DNA from: Aureitalea marina
GTDB taxonomy: Bacteria > Bacteroidota > Bacteroidia > Flavobacteriales > Flavobacteriaceae
Direction: 5' to 3'
Assembly: GCF_002943755.1 (NCBI RefSeq)
Contig: NZ_MQUB01000001.1
Location: 372,001 to 436,000 of the forward strand
DNA length: 64,000 bases
The first letter of the stretch is position 1. Each line of letters opens with the position of its first letter. Under the pieces are notes generated by a model that was not told the DNA's origin, did no database searches, and saw only the letters and a list, made by a program, of their open reading frames with translations. The position numbers were made by a program, and so were the translations under genes. Positions 8,328 through 18,385 of the stretch are shown here, piece by piece.

Positions 8328-10955
8328 ATGGCATTAGCGGCAAAATACGAGGCGCAAAAGGTCGAATCCAAATGGTATGACTACTGGATGGAGAAGGGGT
8401 ATTTCCACAGTGAAATAGACCACAGAGAACCCTATACAATAGTCATTCCACCACCAAATGTGACCGGTGTTCTGCACATGGGGCATATGCTCAACAATAC
8501 CATTCAGGACGTCTTGATCCGCAGAGCCAGATTAAAAGGATATAATGCCTGCTGGGTACCGGGAACTGATCATGCCTCCATAGCCACCGAAGCCAAAGTG
8601 GTCGGTAAGTTGAGAGAAGAAGGTATTTCTAAATCGGATCTAAGCCGGGAGGAATTTCTGGAACACGCCTGGGACTGGACCCACAAACACGGTGGGATCA
8701 TCCTGGAACAGCTCAAGAAGCTGGGAGCGTCTTGTGATTGGGATAGAACCAAGTTTACCATGGACCCGGAGATGTCGGCCTCGGTGATCAAGGTATTTGT
8801 GGACCTGTACAACAAAGGTTCCATTTACAGGGGTTATCGCATGGTGAATTGGGATCCTCAGGCCAAGACAACCCTGAGTGACGAAGAGGTGATCTACCAG
8901 GAAAAACAAGGTAAGCTCTATCATCTGAAGTACAAGATACAGGACAGCGAAGAATTCGTGACCATTGCCACCACCCGTCCGGAGACCATCTTGGGCGATA
9001 CGGCAGTCTGTATCAATCCGGAGGATGAGCGCTATACCCACCTAAAAGGAAAATCCGTGATCGTACCAATCTGCGATCGTGTTGTTCCGATTATCCAGGA
9101 CGATTATGTGACCATGGAATTTGGGACGGGCTGTTTAAAAGTAACCCCAGCCCACGATGAAAACGATAAGGTACTGGGAGATAAGCATGGACTGGAGGTG
9201 ATCGATATTTTCAACGATGATGCCAGCCTAAACCAGTTTGGCCTGCACTATGAAGGTCAGGACAGATTTGCCGTACGCAAGGCCATCGTGAAGGAATTGG
9301 AGGAGCTGGGCCATGTAGCTAAAATTGAGGATTACACCAATAAAGTAGGCACCAGTGAACGCACCGGTGCTGTAATCGAACCCAAGCTGAGTGACCAGTG
9401 GTTCTTAAAAATGAAAGAGCTTGCTCAACCGGCCCTGGATGCCGTTCTGGATAAGACGGTAAACCTGGTTCCGGAGAAGTTCATCAATACCTACAGGCAT
9501 TGGATGGAGAATGTTCGGGATTGGAACATCAGCCGTCAACTTTGGTGGGGACAGCAGATTCCTGCTTATTATTACGGGCCTGGGAAGGATGATTTTGTGG
9601 TTGCAGAAACAGCTGAAGAAGCCTTAGAGCTGGCTCGCCAAAATACCGAGGAGCAGGTAGAACTTTCGGACCTGAAGCAGGATCCCGATGTATTGGATAC
9701 TTGGTTCTCTTCCTGGTTGTGGCCCATCAGTGTATTCAATGGAATCCTGGAGCCCGACAATGCCGAGGTCAACTATTACTACCCAACCAACGACCTAGTC
9801 ACTGCCCCGGAGATCTTGTTCTTTTGGGTAGCAAGGATGATCATTGCGGGTTATGAATATCGGGGAGATAAACCCTTTGAGAATGTCTATCTCACGGGGA
9901 TCGTAAGGGATAAACAACGTAGGAAGATGAGTAAGTCTTTAGGGAATTCCCCAGACCCAATAGACTTGATGGACCAATACGGTGCCGATGGAGTTCGGGT
10001 TGGAATGTTGCTCAGTTCTCCTGCCGGGAATGACTTGATGTTCGATGAAGAACTTTGTAAGCAGGGTAGTGGTTTTGTCAATAAAATCTGGAATGCATAC
10101 AGATTGATCAGCGGCTGGGAAGTCTCATCGGAGATCCAGTCGACCAAGACAGATGAGGTATCCCTTCTCTGGTTTGAGAATAAGTTTGCCCAGGCATTGA
10201 GTGAGATCGAAGATCATTACAGTAAATACAGGATCTCCGATGCGTTGATGACAACGTACAAACTGGTTTGGGACGACTACTGTTCCTGGTTGCTGGAATT
10301 AGTCAAGCCGGCTTACGGCCAACCAATTGCCAAGGCCACCTTTAGCAGGATCATTGGAGTTCTGGAGAATAATCTGCGGGTCCTTCACCCCTTTATTCCA
10401 TTTATCTCTGAAGAGATCTGGCATGACATATCCGATAGGAATAAAGATGAGGCCCTTATCGTGGCCAGTTGGCCATCTGACAATAGTTTTGACGCCCAAC
10501 TTATCACGGATTTTGATTTTGTCAAAGAAGTAGTTTCCGGTGTTCGAAGCATCAGAAAAGAAAAGAATATCTCCTTTAAAGAGACTATTAATTTGCAAGT
10601 GCTCAATGCAGAAAACTTCAGAACTGATCTGGATCCGGTCATTGCTAAACTCGGTAATATCGAGTCCCTGGAGTACATTGCGGATAAGCCTGATTCTGCC
10701 TTGACCTTCCGGGTGGGGGCTAACGAGTATTTCATTCCCATCGAGGGCAGTGTTGATTTAGAAGCGGAAATCGCCAAGCTTACAGAGGAATTATCCTATA
10801 CAGAGGGCTTTTTAAGATCGGTTCAGAAGAAATTGTCCAACCAGCGATTTGTGGATAATGCTCCGGCTCAAGTAGTGGAGGTAGAGCGCAAAAAGGAAGC
10901 CGACGCACTTGCGCGGATAGATACCATAAAGGCCAGTCTGGAACGTTTGCAGTAG
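8328..10955 (+). CDS. valS: Valyl-tRNA synthetase
   Basis: Class I aminoacyl-tRNA synthetase of 875 residues that charges tRNA-Val and edits threonyl-tRNA. The HIGH-type motif is GVLHMGH (His50-His53) and the KMSKS motif is RRKMSKSLG near residue 531. The editing-domain segment [13 protein letters not shown] and a C-terminal coiled-coil arm are also present. An in-frame extension to 8241 exists, but ATG 8328 gives the usual [13 protein letters not shown] start and follows a -7 box. Convergent with the acyl-CoA-binding protein gene, with no bases between them. Confidence 0.97.
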   Translation: MALAAKYEAQKVESKWYDYWMEKGYFHSEIDHREPYTIVIPPPNVTGVLHMGHMLNNTIQDVLIRRARLKGYNACWVPGTDHASIATEAKVVGKLREEGISKSDLSREEFLEHAWDWTHKHGGIILEQLKKLGASCDWDRTKFTMDPEMSASVIKVFVDLYNKGSIYRGYRMVNWDPQAKTTLSDEEVIYQEKQGKLYHLKYKIQDSEEFVTIATTRPETILGDTAVCINPEDERYTHLKGKSVIVPICDRVVPIIQDDYVTMEFGTGCLKVTPAHDENDKVLGDKHGLEVIDIFNDDASLNQFGLHYEGQDRFAVRKAIVKELEELGHVAKIEDYTNKVGTSERTGAVIEPKLSDQWFLKMKELAQPALDAVLDKTVNLVPEKFINTYRHWMENVRDWNISRQLWWGQQIPAYYYGPGKDDFVVAETAEEALELARQNTEEQVELSDLKQDPDVLDTWFSSWLWPISVFNGILEPDNAEVNYYYPTNDLVTAPEILFFWVARMIIAGYEYRGDKPFENVYLTGIVRDKQRRKMSKSLGNSPDPIDLMDQYGADGVRVGMLLSSPAGNDLMFDEELCKQGSGFVNKIWNAYRLISGWEVSSEIQSTKTDEVSLLWFENKFAQALSEIEDHYSKYRISDALMTTYKLVWDDYCSWLLELVKPAYGQPIAKATFSRIIGVLENNLRVLHPFIPFISEEIWHDISDRNKDEALIVASWPSDNSFDAQLITDFDFVKEVVSGVRSIRKEKNISFKETINLQVLNAENFRTDLDPVIAKLGNIESLEYIADKPDSALTFRVGANEYFIPIEGSVDLEAEIAKLTEELSYTEGFLRSVQKKLSNQRFVDNAPAQVVEVERKKEADALARIDTIKASLERLQ

Positions 10956-11225
10956 TTATTTCCGGTATAGGAAATACCGATCCACGGCGTCAATGTAGAG
11001 CCGCTTGGCTTCCTCTTCTGTTAGATCCTGAGATTGGAAAAGCGCATTTGCCTTAAAGGCGTTGATCAGTGGTTTACTGCCGCTTGGCATATCCTCATTG
11101 CCCGTGGCTCGCTTGTAGTAGGCGTATAGCTTTAGAAGCACATCGGCCGGAAAGGGATCGGTGTGATTGTTTATGCTTTCCACCGCTCGTTGAAAAGCCT
11201 GTTCTAGTGCCTCATTCTTTTCCAT
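10956..11225 (-). CDS. Acyl-CoA-binding protein
   Basis: Four-helix acyl-CoA-binding protein of 89 residues, the normal size for the family. It shows the conserved LLKLYAYYKRATGN segment, equivalent to LYGLYKQATVGD of eukaryotic ACBP. It should bind long-chain acyl-CoA in the cytoplasm. It overlaps the end of psd by 14 bases and probably lies in one operon with psd and cdsA, which fits a role in phospholipid metabolism. Confidence 0.9.
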   Translation of the reverse strand: MEKNEALEQAFQRAVESINNHTDPFPADVLLKLYAYYKRATGNEDMPSGSKPLINAFKANALFQSQDLTEEEAKRLYIDAVDRYFLYRK

Positions 11226-11874
11226 GATTGGATGCCAGAACGGTTATTCCTCCTTTTACCTTTTGATCCAGTGAAACCTCCACAGCTGTTCCTATGGGTA
11301 AAAATACATCTACGCGAGAACCAAACTTGATAAATCCGCTGTCCGATGCTTGCTCAACCTCTTGTCCTTCTTCCGCATAATTAACGATCCTTCGCGCCAT
11401 GGCACCGGCGATCTGTCTGTGCAAAACCTCTCCGAATTGAGGGGACTTTACCACAACCGTGGTCCGTTCATTCTCCTCGGACGATTTAGGATGCCAGGCT
11501 ACAAGATATTTACCCGGGTGATATTTGCTATAACTAACTGCCCCGCCCAGAGGATATCGAGTCACATGTACATTTAATGGAGACATAAAGACTGAGATCT
11601 GCAACCGTTTATCCTTGAAGTACTCGGGCTCAAATACTTCCTCGATTACCACAACCTTTCCATCTACAGGGCTGAGCACCTGGCCCTGATTCAAACTAAA
11701 CCGACGTTTTGGATTTCGGAAGAACTGCAGGATCAAAACCAACAGTATAAGTATACCTACGAGCAGCGTCCAACGCAACCAGGGTAGGGATACCCGGGTA
11801 TCCACAACCACACTGCCTGCAATGCAAATTAAGAGGGTGATCAGGATAATCTTATGCCCTTCCTTATGAAACAT
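11212..11874 (-). CDS. psd: Phosphatidylserine decarboxylase
   Basis: Pyruvoyl-dependent enzyme that makes phosphatidylethanolamine from phosphatidylserine at the inner membrane. At 220 residues it belongs to the short Psd subfamily: one or two N-terminal membrane helices, VVIEEVFEPEYF, IFMSPLNVHVTRYP and the self-cleavage site FIKFGSRVDVF, where Gly-Ser is cut and the serine becomes the pyruvoyl group. It overlaps cdsA by 11 bases and the acyl-CoA-binding protein by 14. Confidence 0.94.
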   Translation of the reverse strand: MFHKEGHKIILITLLICIAGSVVVDTRVSLPWLRWTLLVGILILLVLILQFFRNPKRRFSLNQGQVLSPVDGKVVVIEEVFEPEYFKDKRLQISVFMSPLNVHVTRYPLGGAVSYSKYHPGKYLVAWHPKSSEENERTTVVVKSPQFGEVLHRQIAGAMARRIVNYAEEGQEVEQASDSGFIKFGSRVDVFLPIGTAVEVSLDQKVKGGITVLASNHGKE

Positions 11875-12676
11875 AGTCTACTAGTTCTAAAAAACAATAA
11901 ACAAATGGGGCTACAAAAATAATGCTGTCCAATCGGTCATAAAGGCCTCCGTGACCAGGCATAAGCCTCCCACTATCCTTTACACCTGCGGTGCGTTTAA
12001 ATCGAGATTCGATCAGATCACCCAAGGTGCCGATCACGGCCACCATCATTCCCAGGCAGATCCATACCCATAAAGGGTAAAGCCCAACATACTTAAAGAT
12101 AAGGAATCCAGCCAAAACGGCTCCGGCAAATCCGCCGACAAATCCTTCGATGGTCTTTTTAGGAGAGACGGAAGGAAAGAGCTTTCTTTTACCAAAATTC
12201 TTTCCTACCAGGTAGGCAAAGCTGTCGTTTACCCAGATCAATACGAACACCCCACCGATCAGGTCCGGAATAAACCCATCCTGCCGATTGGGGATCAGGG
12301 TAAGGAATAGAAAGCCTCCGATAATGTATAGTAAACCAGCCCTACCTTTTCTAGTAAGATCCGTAGTGCTCTGAGGATAGAACAGATCCTTGATCAAGCT
12401 CAGGTTTACGATCATGACCACAACAACTAATAAGTAGGTCAGCAGGTGGTATTCGTATAAATAATTGAAATAATAGATCCATAATCCGAGGAAGAAATAA
12501 CCGGCATATCGCCAGAAACCACTTTGCAGGTTGACCAATTTGATATACTCCCTCAGGCTAATAATACCCAGTATAAAGAACAACAACAGGAACCATTCCT
12601 GGGCGGCATACATGGAAAAGAGAATGATGGCGATGTAAAGCAGTCCGGAGAGCACGCGGACGAGGAGTTCTTTCAT
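11864..12676 (-). CDS. cdsA: Phosphatidate cytidylyltransferase CdsA
   Basis: Integral membrane enzyme of 270 residues that makes CDP-diacylglycerol, the precursor of all phospholipids in these bacteria. About seven hydrophobic segments are followed by the family signature near the C-terminus: DLIESRFKRTAGVKDSG followed by PGHGGLYDRLDS. Located directly before psd, so two steps of phosphatidylethanolamine synthesis are co-expressed. Three bases separate it from the LUD-domain gene upstream. Confidence 0.95.
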   Translation of the reverse strand: MKELLVRVLSGLLYIAIILFSMYAAQEWFLLLFFILGIISLREYIKLVNLQSGFWRYAGYFFLGLWIYYFNYLYEYHLLTYLLVVVVMIVNLSLIKDLFYPQSTTDLTRKGRAGLLYIIGGFLFLTLIPNRQDGFIPDLIGGVFVLIWVNDSFAYLVGKNFGKRKLFPSVSPKKTIEGFVGGFAGAVLAGFLIFKYVGLYPLWVWICLGMMVAVIGTLGDLIESRFKRTAGVKDSGRLMPGHGGLYDRLDSIIFVAPFVYCFLELVDYVS

Positions 12677-12679
12677 GAA

Positions 12680-13291
12680 TCAGAGGTCTTCCAGTAGCAG
12701 TAAATATAGGTTTTTTGTGCTACTTCCATAACTCATGAAATCTTTCTCTTGCTTACTTTCAAAATCTTTGATTGTAGTGATATTGCTTGGAATACGTCCC
12801 TTGCTCCTTCCTTTGATGATACGAAGTCCCTCAGAGATATTCTCGACCAATTGGCTGGTCCTGGCAAACACAATGAAATTGACCGGTAGCTCGTTTAGCT
12901 TTTTTTCTTTGATTTGGTTGCTAGAAAGTAAAATAGACCCATTTTGTGAAACAAGTGCCTCACAGGTCGAGAGGAATAAGGCAGCGTTCACATCGGTCTG
13001 AAAGTCCAGATTAAAGCCGTTAAAACGCTTAGCCAAATCAGGGTCTGTGCAAAAGGTTTTTCGCTCGTACCAATCGTTTTCCAGAAGGATATTGTCGAAG
13101 GCCTCACGTACTTCCTGAACGTTTTCACAGTACAGGAATTTTCCCCCATTCTTTTTAAAATTATAGGTAAACTTCTCGTCAATCGGTAACTTTTCCTCGG
13201 GGAAATACTTACTCCGGTCCGATTGCTTTGCTTTCGCTGCTTCTTTATCGGACTTGTGATTTGGGTTTAAAAGTCTCTTAAACAGACTCAT
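12680..13291 (-). CDS. LUD-domain protein (LutC/YkgG-like)
   Basis: A 203-residue protein related to the LutC/YkgG subunit of lactate-utilisation proteins. The basic N-terminal tail precedes a domain with ALVSQNGSILLSSNQI and FIVFARTSQLVENISEGL, typical of the LUD fold. No lutA or lutB gene is nearby, so a lactate role is not supported here. In Flavobacteriia such proteins are found beside ftsH, as in this window. It lies 3 bases upstream of cdsA on the same strand. Confidence 0.8.
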   Translation of the reverse strand: MSLFKRLLNPNHKSDKEAAKAKQSDRSKYFPEEKLPIDEKFTYNFKKNGGKFLYCENVQEVREAFDNILLENDWYERKTFCTDPDLAKRFNGFNLDFQTDVNAALFLSTCEALVSQNGSILLSSNQIKEKKLNELPVNFIVFARTSQLVENISEGLRIIKGRSKGRIPSNITTIKDFESKQEKDFMSYGSSTKNLYLLLLEDL

Positions 13292-13398
13292 GGTAAGTTC
13301 GTAATGAGGATATTTCGCACAATACCTTCAAAGATATAAAATCCACCAGAAGTTTTCGTTATACTTCTACTAAAGTTTGATCCCGTGAAAGTGGTAGA

Positions 13399-15489
13399 CT
13401 AAGAGGAAATGGTCTTTTCTTCGGGTGCCTGGGTGTCGTCCTGATCGGTTGGATTGACCACCGATCCGTTGGTTTCAGGCCTGGAATCAACGGCTGTCTC
13501 CTCGCTGGTCGAAGCAAGATTCTCGGAGACCTTCTTAGCGGCTTCTTCCTGTTGCAACCGTTTGGCTTCCTGATCTTTCTTATAGGGTCTTTCACCGAAT
13601 ATTCGTTCCAGACTCTCCTTGAAAATTACCTCTTTTTCCAGAAGTTCGTCGGCCAGTTCCGTCAGTTTATCCTTGTTTTGTTTAAGGAGTTCCACAGCCC
13701 GGTCGTATTGCTTTTCGACTATACTGGAAATTTCCTGGTCGATCATTTCCGCCGTTTTTTCACTGTAGGGCTTGGAAAAGCCATATTCAGACTGACCACT
13801 TGAGTCGTAATAGGTCAGGTTTCCGATCTTTTCGTTCAGGCCGTAAATGGTGACCATCGCTCTAGCCTGTTTGGTTACCTTTTCCAGGTCGCTCAAGGCA
13901 CCGGTAGAGATCTCATCAAAAACTACCTCCTCAGCGGCACGTCCACCTAAGGCTGCACACATTTCGTCCAACATTTGTTCTGTACGGACGATCAGACGTT
14001 CTTCTGGCAGATACCAGGCTGCACCCAATGATTGTCCCCTAGGGACTATAGTTACTTTGACCAAAGGAGCGGCGTGTTCCAACATCCAGCTGACCGTTGC
14101 GTGACCTGCTTCATGAATGGCAATGGCGCGCTTTTCTTCCGGGGTGATGATCTTGTTCTTCTTTTCCAATCCCCCAACGATCCGGTCTACAGCATCCAGG
14201 AAATCCTGCCTTCCAACGGCCGAACGTTCCTTACGAGCAGCGATCAAAGCGGCTTCGTTACACACATTGGCGATATCCGCACCGGAGAATCCTGGGGTCT
14301 GTTTGGCCAGGAAGTCCGTATCGACCGTATCATCTTTTTTGATGGGACGTAAATGTACCTCGAATATCTCCTTACGTTCTCTAACGTCTGGCAGATCCAC
14401 ATAGATCTGACGGTCAAATCGACCGGCACGCATCAGAGCCTTGTCCAACACGTCCGCTCGGTTAGTTGCAGCCAACACAATAACATTAGTGTTCGTGCCA
14501 AACCCATCCATCTCTGTTAAGAGTTGGTTCAGGGTATTCTCCCTTTCGTCATTGGACCCTGAGAAGTTATTCTTTCCTCGGGCACGTCCAATTGCATCGA
14601 TCTCGTCGATGAAGATGATTGAGGGTGATTTTTCCTTAGCCTGCTTAAAAAGGTCACGTACCCTTGAGGCACCAACCCCTACGAACATTTCTACAAAGTC
14701 CGAGCCGGACAGCGAGAAGAAAGGCACCTTGGCTTCTCCTGCAACGGCCTTGGCCAATAACGTCTTTCCAGTACCTGGAGGTCCTACCAGCAGCGCACCT
14801 TTCGGAATCTTTCCTCCTAGTGAGGTATATTTCTTAGGGTTCTTTAGGAAATCTACGATCTCCTGAATCTCTTCTTTAGCGCCTTCCAGTCCAGCTACAT
14901 CGAGAAAGGTTGTCTTTACATCTGTCTTTTCGTCAAAGAGGCGTGCCTTGGACTTTCCTATGTTGAAGATCTGTCCGCCTGCACCTCCTCCGGCACCGGA
15001 AGACATCCTCCTCATGATAAATATCCAGATCCCGATAATGACAATGAACGGCAGCAGAGTCAGGAAAAGCTCTCCCAGCATATTCGAATCCGTATTCCAA
15101 ACGATGTTGGTCGTCAGGTCGTTATCTTCCTTGATCTGGTAGATACTATTCTCGAAATTTTGCAGATCCCCAAATTCAAATTGATAGTAAGGATCATTAG
15201 GGCCTGGTTCTAAAAGGGAGCTCCCCTTCTTGCGAGCGTGAACTTCCTTCAGTCTTGCCTCCGGGGTCAGATAGACCTTGGCAAGTTTCTTGTTGACGAT
15301 CTCGATCTTCTCTACATCACCATCCCTCAAATATTGCTGGAACTCCGCCTGGGTGGTCTGGGCCGGTTGGGTCCAGCTACTACCGCCAAAGAACTGTAAT
15401 CCCAGGAAGACCAGGATAATGGCGGCATAGATCCAATAGGCATTGAATCTAGGCTTTTTGAGATCGGGTTTTTTATTGTCTTCTGCCAT
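13399..15489 (-). CDS. ftsH: ATP-dependent membrane zinc protease FtsH
   Basis: Hexameric AAA+ metalloprotease that degrades misfolded membrane proteins and short-lived cytosolic regulators. The 696 residues include an N-terminal helix, a periplasmic segment, a second helix, then Walker [14 protein letters not shown], Walker [13 protein letters not shown], the second region of homology [12 protein letters not shown] and the zinc site HEAGH. A tail of about 60 residues rich in E, A, T and P follows the protease domain and is probably disordered. rsfS lies 15 bases upstream in the same direction. Confidence 0.97.
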   Translation of the reverse strand: MAEDNKKPDLKKPRFNAYWIYAAIILVFLGLQFFGGSSWTQPAQTTQAEFQQYLRDGDVEKIEIVNKKLAKVYLTPEARLKEVHARKKGSSLLEPGPNDPYYQFEFGDLQNFENSIYQIKEDNDLTTNIVWNTDSNMLGELFLTLLPFIVIIGIWIFIMRRMSSGAGGGAGGQIFNIGKSKARLFDEKTDVKTTFLDVAGLEGAKEEIQEIVDFLKNPKKYTSLGGKIPKGALLVGPPGTGKTLLAKAVAGEAKVPFFSLSGSDFVEMFVGVGASRVRDLFKQAKEKSPSIIFIDEIDAIGRARGKNNFSGSNDERENTLNQLLTEMDGFGTNTNVIVLAATNRADVLDKALMRAGRFDRQIYVDLPDVRERKEIFEVHLRPIKKDDTVDTDFLAKQTPGFSGADIANVCNEAALIAARKERSAVGRQDFLDAVDRIVGGLEKKNKIITPEEKRAIAIHEAGHATVSWMLEHAAPLVKVTIVPRGQSLGAAWYLPEERLIVRTEQMLDEMCAALGGRAAEEVVFDEISTGALSDLEKVTKQARAMVTIYGLNEKIGNLTYYDSSGQSEYGFSKPYSEKTAEMIDQEISSIVEKQYDRAVELLKQNKDKLTELADELLEKEVIFKESLERIFGERPYKKDQEAKRLQQEEAAKKVSENLASTSEETAVDSRPETNGSVVNPTDQDDTQAPEEKTISS

Positions 15490-15504
15490 AAGGCTAATTA
15501 TCGT

Positions 15505-15876
15505 TTAATAAGTGGTTTCAATCTTCACAGTACGGGCATCACCCCACAATCCTTCAATGTCGTAAAATTCGCGAATGTGCTTCTGAAACACATGTACCAC
15601 AATGTGAACATAATCCATCAGTATCCATTCGGCATTATCACTGCCTTCTATATGCCAGGGTTTTTCCTGGAGGGTTTTACTGACGTGTTTTTGAACAGAG
15701 TTGACTATGGCGTTAACCTGTGTATTGGAAGTACCGTTGCAGATGATAAAATAGTCACAAACCGTATTTTCAATCTCTCTCAGGTCTAAAATCTCGATAT
15801 CCAATCCTTTAACCTCCTCTATTCCCTTAATTATTTCCGCGATCAGTTGGTCTGTAGCTATTTCTTTTTTCGACAT
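15505..15876 (-). CDS. rsfS: Ribosome silencing factor RsfS
   Basis: A 123-residue protein of the Iojap/DUF143 family, which binds ribosomal protein L14 and blocks subunit joining when nutrients are scarce. Conserved elements are VCDYFIICNGTSNTQV, WHIEGSDNAEWILMDY and VVHVFQKHIREFYDIEGLW. First gene of the rsfS-ftsH pair; divergent from birA over 86 bases. Confidence 0.95.
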   Translation of the reverse strand: MSKKEIATDQLIAEIIKGIEEVKGLDIEILDLREIENTVCDYFIICNGTSNTQVNAIVNSVQKHVSKTLQEKPWHIEGSDNAEWILMDYVHIVVHVFQKHIREFYDIEGLWGDARTVKIETTY

Positions 15877-15962
15877 TAAAGTTTTTTATTTACACAAAGT
15901 TATCACTTTTTTGATGCATGGTCTTTTGGACCTTCACAACATTAACAGAATCTTAATTCCAT

Positions 15963-16694
15963 TTGAATTTAATCAAACTTGATGCCACGGCATCCACCAA
16001 TACCTATCTGAAACAGATGTTGTCAGAGACTCAGTTGGTGGACGAGACCGTACTTTGGACCGAAAGACAGATTAATGGCAGGGGGCAACAGGGAGCCAAA
16101 TGGGATTCTCAACCGGGCTTAAGCCTTACGTTTAGCTTGTTTAGGAGATTTTCATCCTTCCCTGCTAGGCATCCTTTTTACCTGAATTTGGCCATCAGTC
16201 TAGGCGTGAAATATGCCTTGGAAGAATTGGGTGTCAGTCAGGTGAGCATCAAATGGCCGAACGACATTCTGTCATACTCCAAGAAATTGTGTGGAATATT
16301 GGTGGAGAATCAGATTGAAAAAGACCGTTTGGCCTCCTCTGTGATCGGGATAGGCCTGAATGTGAACGAGACCGATCTTAACGATTTACCGCATGCCACC
16401 TCCATGCGTCTTTCCGCAGGCCTTGTATTTAAACGGGAGGAGGTGATCCAAGTTGTCGCAACTACGGTTTTCCAAAAGATAAGACAGCTTAACCGGGACA
16501 GTTTAGATCAAATGAAGCAGGACTATCAGAATAGTTTGTTCAGAAAGGGAGTAGTTTCCACTTTTTCCAACAGGGACGGAAAGATCTTTTCTGGGATCAT
16601 TCAGGGGGTTACCGAAGAAGGACTATTATCGGTTTTGGACGAGTCCGATGAAATGAAATCCTACCAGCCAAAGCAGATCAGATTACGCTACTGA
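15963..16694 (+). CDS. birA: Biotin-[acetyl-CoA-carboxylase] ligase BirA
   Basis: Enzyme of 243 residues that joins biotin to carboxylase carrier domains. It lacks the N-terminal winged helix of E. coli BirA, so it is a ligase only. Visible elements are DATASTNTYLK, the biotin/ATP loop GRGQQGAKWDS, VSIKWPNDILSYSKKLCGILVE and IGIGLNVNE. The start is TTG at 15963; an in-frame TAA ends three codons before it and no ATG fits the conserved N-terminus. Convergent with the next gene with no gap. Confidence 0.93.
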   Translation: MNLIKLDATASTNTYLKQMLSETQLVDETVLWTERQINGRGQQGAKWDSQPGLSLTFSLFRRFSSFPARHPFYLNLAISLGVKYALEELGVSQVSIKWPNDILSYSKKLCGILVENQIEKDRLASSVIGIGLNVNETDLNDLPHATSMRLSAGLVFKREEVIQVVATTVFQKIRQLNRDSLDQMKQDYQNSLFRKGVVSTFSNRDGKIFSGIIQGVTEEGLLSVLDESDEMKSYQPKQIRLRY

Positions 16695-17087
16695 TCACAG
16701 TTTGGAAATGTTGCCGATTAGCGTTTCGAGAAAGGAGTTGATCGGGCCCTTGATCATCATGCTCATCATAGGGTTGAAATCTCCACTAAAGGTCAGCATG
16801 GCCTTACAGGAATTGTCATCTATTCTGTCGAAATCACCCACCAGGTTGAAGGGGATCTTATCGCTGATAGCTCCTAACGCAACCTGATCAGGTTTGTTGA
16901 CCGATTTTACCTCCAGGCCGATCTCCGGCATTCCTTTTAGTGCAAAGACAAAGGACTGATCTCCAATTACCTCGAATTTGCTGATGGATTCGGGCATCAG
17001 GGATTCAAAATTCTTGACATCCGATAACCAGTCGCACAATTCGTCCGCAGACTTGGATACCTCTACTTGTTTACTTGTTAATTCCAT
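16695..17087 (-). CDS. SRPBCC (START-like) domain protein
   Basis: A 130-residue single-domain protein of the SRPBCC/polyketide-cyclase superfamily. This helix-grip fold binds hydrophobic ligands. The pattern starts VEVSKSADELCDWLSDVKNFESLMPE and ends with a long C-terminal helix. Its ligand is unknown. It follows pyrE by 22 bases on the same strand and may share its transcript. Confidence 0.8.
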   Translation of the reverse strand: MELTSKQVEVSKSADELCDWLSDVKNFESLMPESISKFEVIGDQSFVFALKGMPEIGLEVKSVNKPDQVALGAISDKIPFNLVGDFDRIDDNSCKAMLTFSGDFNPMMSMMIKGPINSFLETLIGNISKL

Positions 17088-17109
17088 AAGTGGTCAATAT
17101 GATTTGGGA

Positions 17110-17748
17110 TCAACCCCAATTGGCAGGATCCAGTCTCCAGCTGCTCAAGGTTTCGGCTTCCTGAGCAGAAATATAGTTGGATTGACTGGCCTGTTCGATG
17201 AGGTTATCGTAATTGCTCAGTGTGTGCAGGTCGACCCCGGCTTTCTCAAAATTGGTTTCTGACAGTTCAAAACCGTAGGTGAAGATAGCTAGCATTCCTT
17301 TGACTTGGGCTCCCGCTTCCCTCAGGGCATCCACAGCTTGTAAACTGCTTTTTCCGGTACTGATCAGGTCTTCCACCACAACCACCTTCTGATTAGGTGC
17401 TAAATGGCCTTCGATCTGATTCTGCCTACCGTGTTTCTTAGGTTCCGGCCTCACATAACAAAAAGGCAGGTTCAGGTAATCCGCCACTAACATGCCAATT
17501 CCTATTGCTCCGGTTGCGACCCCTGCAATGGCATCTGGCTTCCCGTAGATCTCTTCGATCTGGTTAGCCATCTGCTCACGCAAGTAATTGCGGATCATCG
17601 GATACGATAGGGTTATTCGATTGTCACAGTAGATGGGAGATTTCCAACCGGAGGCCCAGGTGAAGGGTTTTTGTGGTTGCAATTTTATTGCCTTAATTTG
17701 CAGCAACAATTCGGCGGTTTTCTGGGCCGTTTCTTTGTTTAGAACCAT
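17110..17748 (-). CDS. pyrE: Orotate phosphoribosyltransferase
   Basis: Enzyme of 212 residues that converts orotate and PRPP to orotidine 5'-phosphate. It carries FTWASGWKSPIYCDNR at the orotate site, AGVATGAIGIGMLVA, and the PRPP-binding loop VVVVEDLISTGKSS. An in-frame extension reaches 17877, but ATG 17748 gives the normal length and avoids overlap with the divergent Nudix gene, whose ATG lies only 7 bases away. pyrF sits separately near 58.4 kb. Confidence 0.95.
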   Translation of the reverse strand: MVLNKETAQKTAELLLQIKAIKLQPQKPFTWASGWKSPIYCDNRITLSYPMIRNYLREQMANQIEEIYGKPDAIAGVATGAIGIGMLVADYLNLPFCYVRPEPKKHGRQNQIEGHLAPNQKVVVVEDLISTGKSSLQAVDALREAGAQVKGMLAIFTYGFELSETNFEKAGVDLHTLSNYDNLIEQASQSNYISAQEAETLSSWRLDPANWG

Positions 17749-17755
17749 ACTGCAA

Positions 17756-18385
17756 ATGTATAAAGTTTTCGTCAAAGACATTCCTATTATTCTGTCTACA
17801 GAGAAGAATATCGGGAAGCAGTATACGGCCATTCCACTCAGGCTTGCCCGCTTCAAGAAATTGATCAAAAAGATCAATAACGGAGAATTGATCTACGTCA
17901 ATCTATACCACAAGAATGAAGAGGCCATCGAAAAATTCCTTCGCAAGAAATTACCATTTGTGAAAGCGGCAGGAGGATTGGTTTTTAATGCCAAAAGAGA
18001 GATCCTCTTTATCTATAGGAACGACAGATGGGACCTTCCCAAGGGGCATACCAAGGACAAAGAAAGTTACGAGCTTGCTGCAATGCGAGAAGTGGAGGAG
18101 GAGACAGGCGTAAAAGAACTGGAGGTCAGAAAGTTCATCGGCAAGACCTATCATGTCTTTAAACGCAAAGGTAAATTTAAACTCAAAGCGACCTATTGGT
18201 ATGAAATGACCACCAAGTATGATGGTCCTCTGATCCCACAGGAAGAAGAAGGAATTCAAAAGGTACGTTGGAAAAACTTCGAACAATCCCAAAAGGCTCT
18301 CAAGGACTCCTATGAGAACATCAAATTACTCTTCCCCGGTGAGTACCTCACTACCCACCCGAACGATCGGGTATCTCAAGTGTGA
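17756..18385 (+). CDS. Nudix hydrolase
   Basis: A 209-residue protein with a Nudix domain in its middle. The Nudix box Gx5Ex7REUxEExGU is complete: GHTKDKESYELAAMREVEEE followed by TGV. The first 75 residues form an extra N-terminal domain of unknown role (KNIGKQYTAIPLRLARFKKL). Substrate is not evident; nucleoside diphosphate derivatives are typical. Starts 7 bases from pyrE in the opposite direction, and its last 60 bases overlap the 3' end of the convergent M14 peptidase gene. Confidence 0.88.
   Translation: MYKVFVKDIPIILSTEKNIGKQYTAIPLRLARFKKLIKKINNGELIYVNLYHKNEEAIEKFLRKKLPFVKAAGGLVFNAKREILFIYRNDRWDLPKGHTKDKESYELAAMREVEEETGVKELEVRKFIGKTYHVFKRKGKFKLKATYWYEMTTKYDGPLIPQEEEGIQKVRWKNFEQSQKALKDSYENIKLLFPGEYLTTHPNDRVSQV

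Noticed and set aside
12680-13291. LUD-domain gene considered as part of a lactate utilisation operon
   Set aside because: No lutA or lutB neighbour; it sits between ftsH and cdsA.
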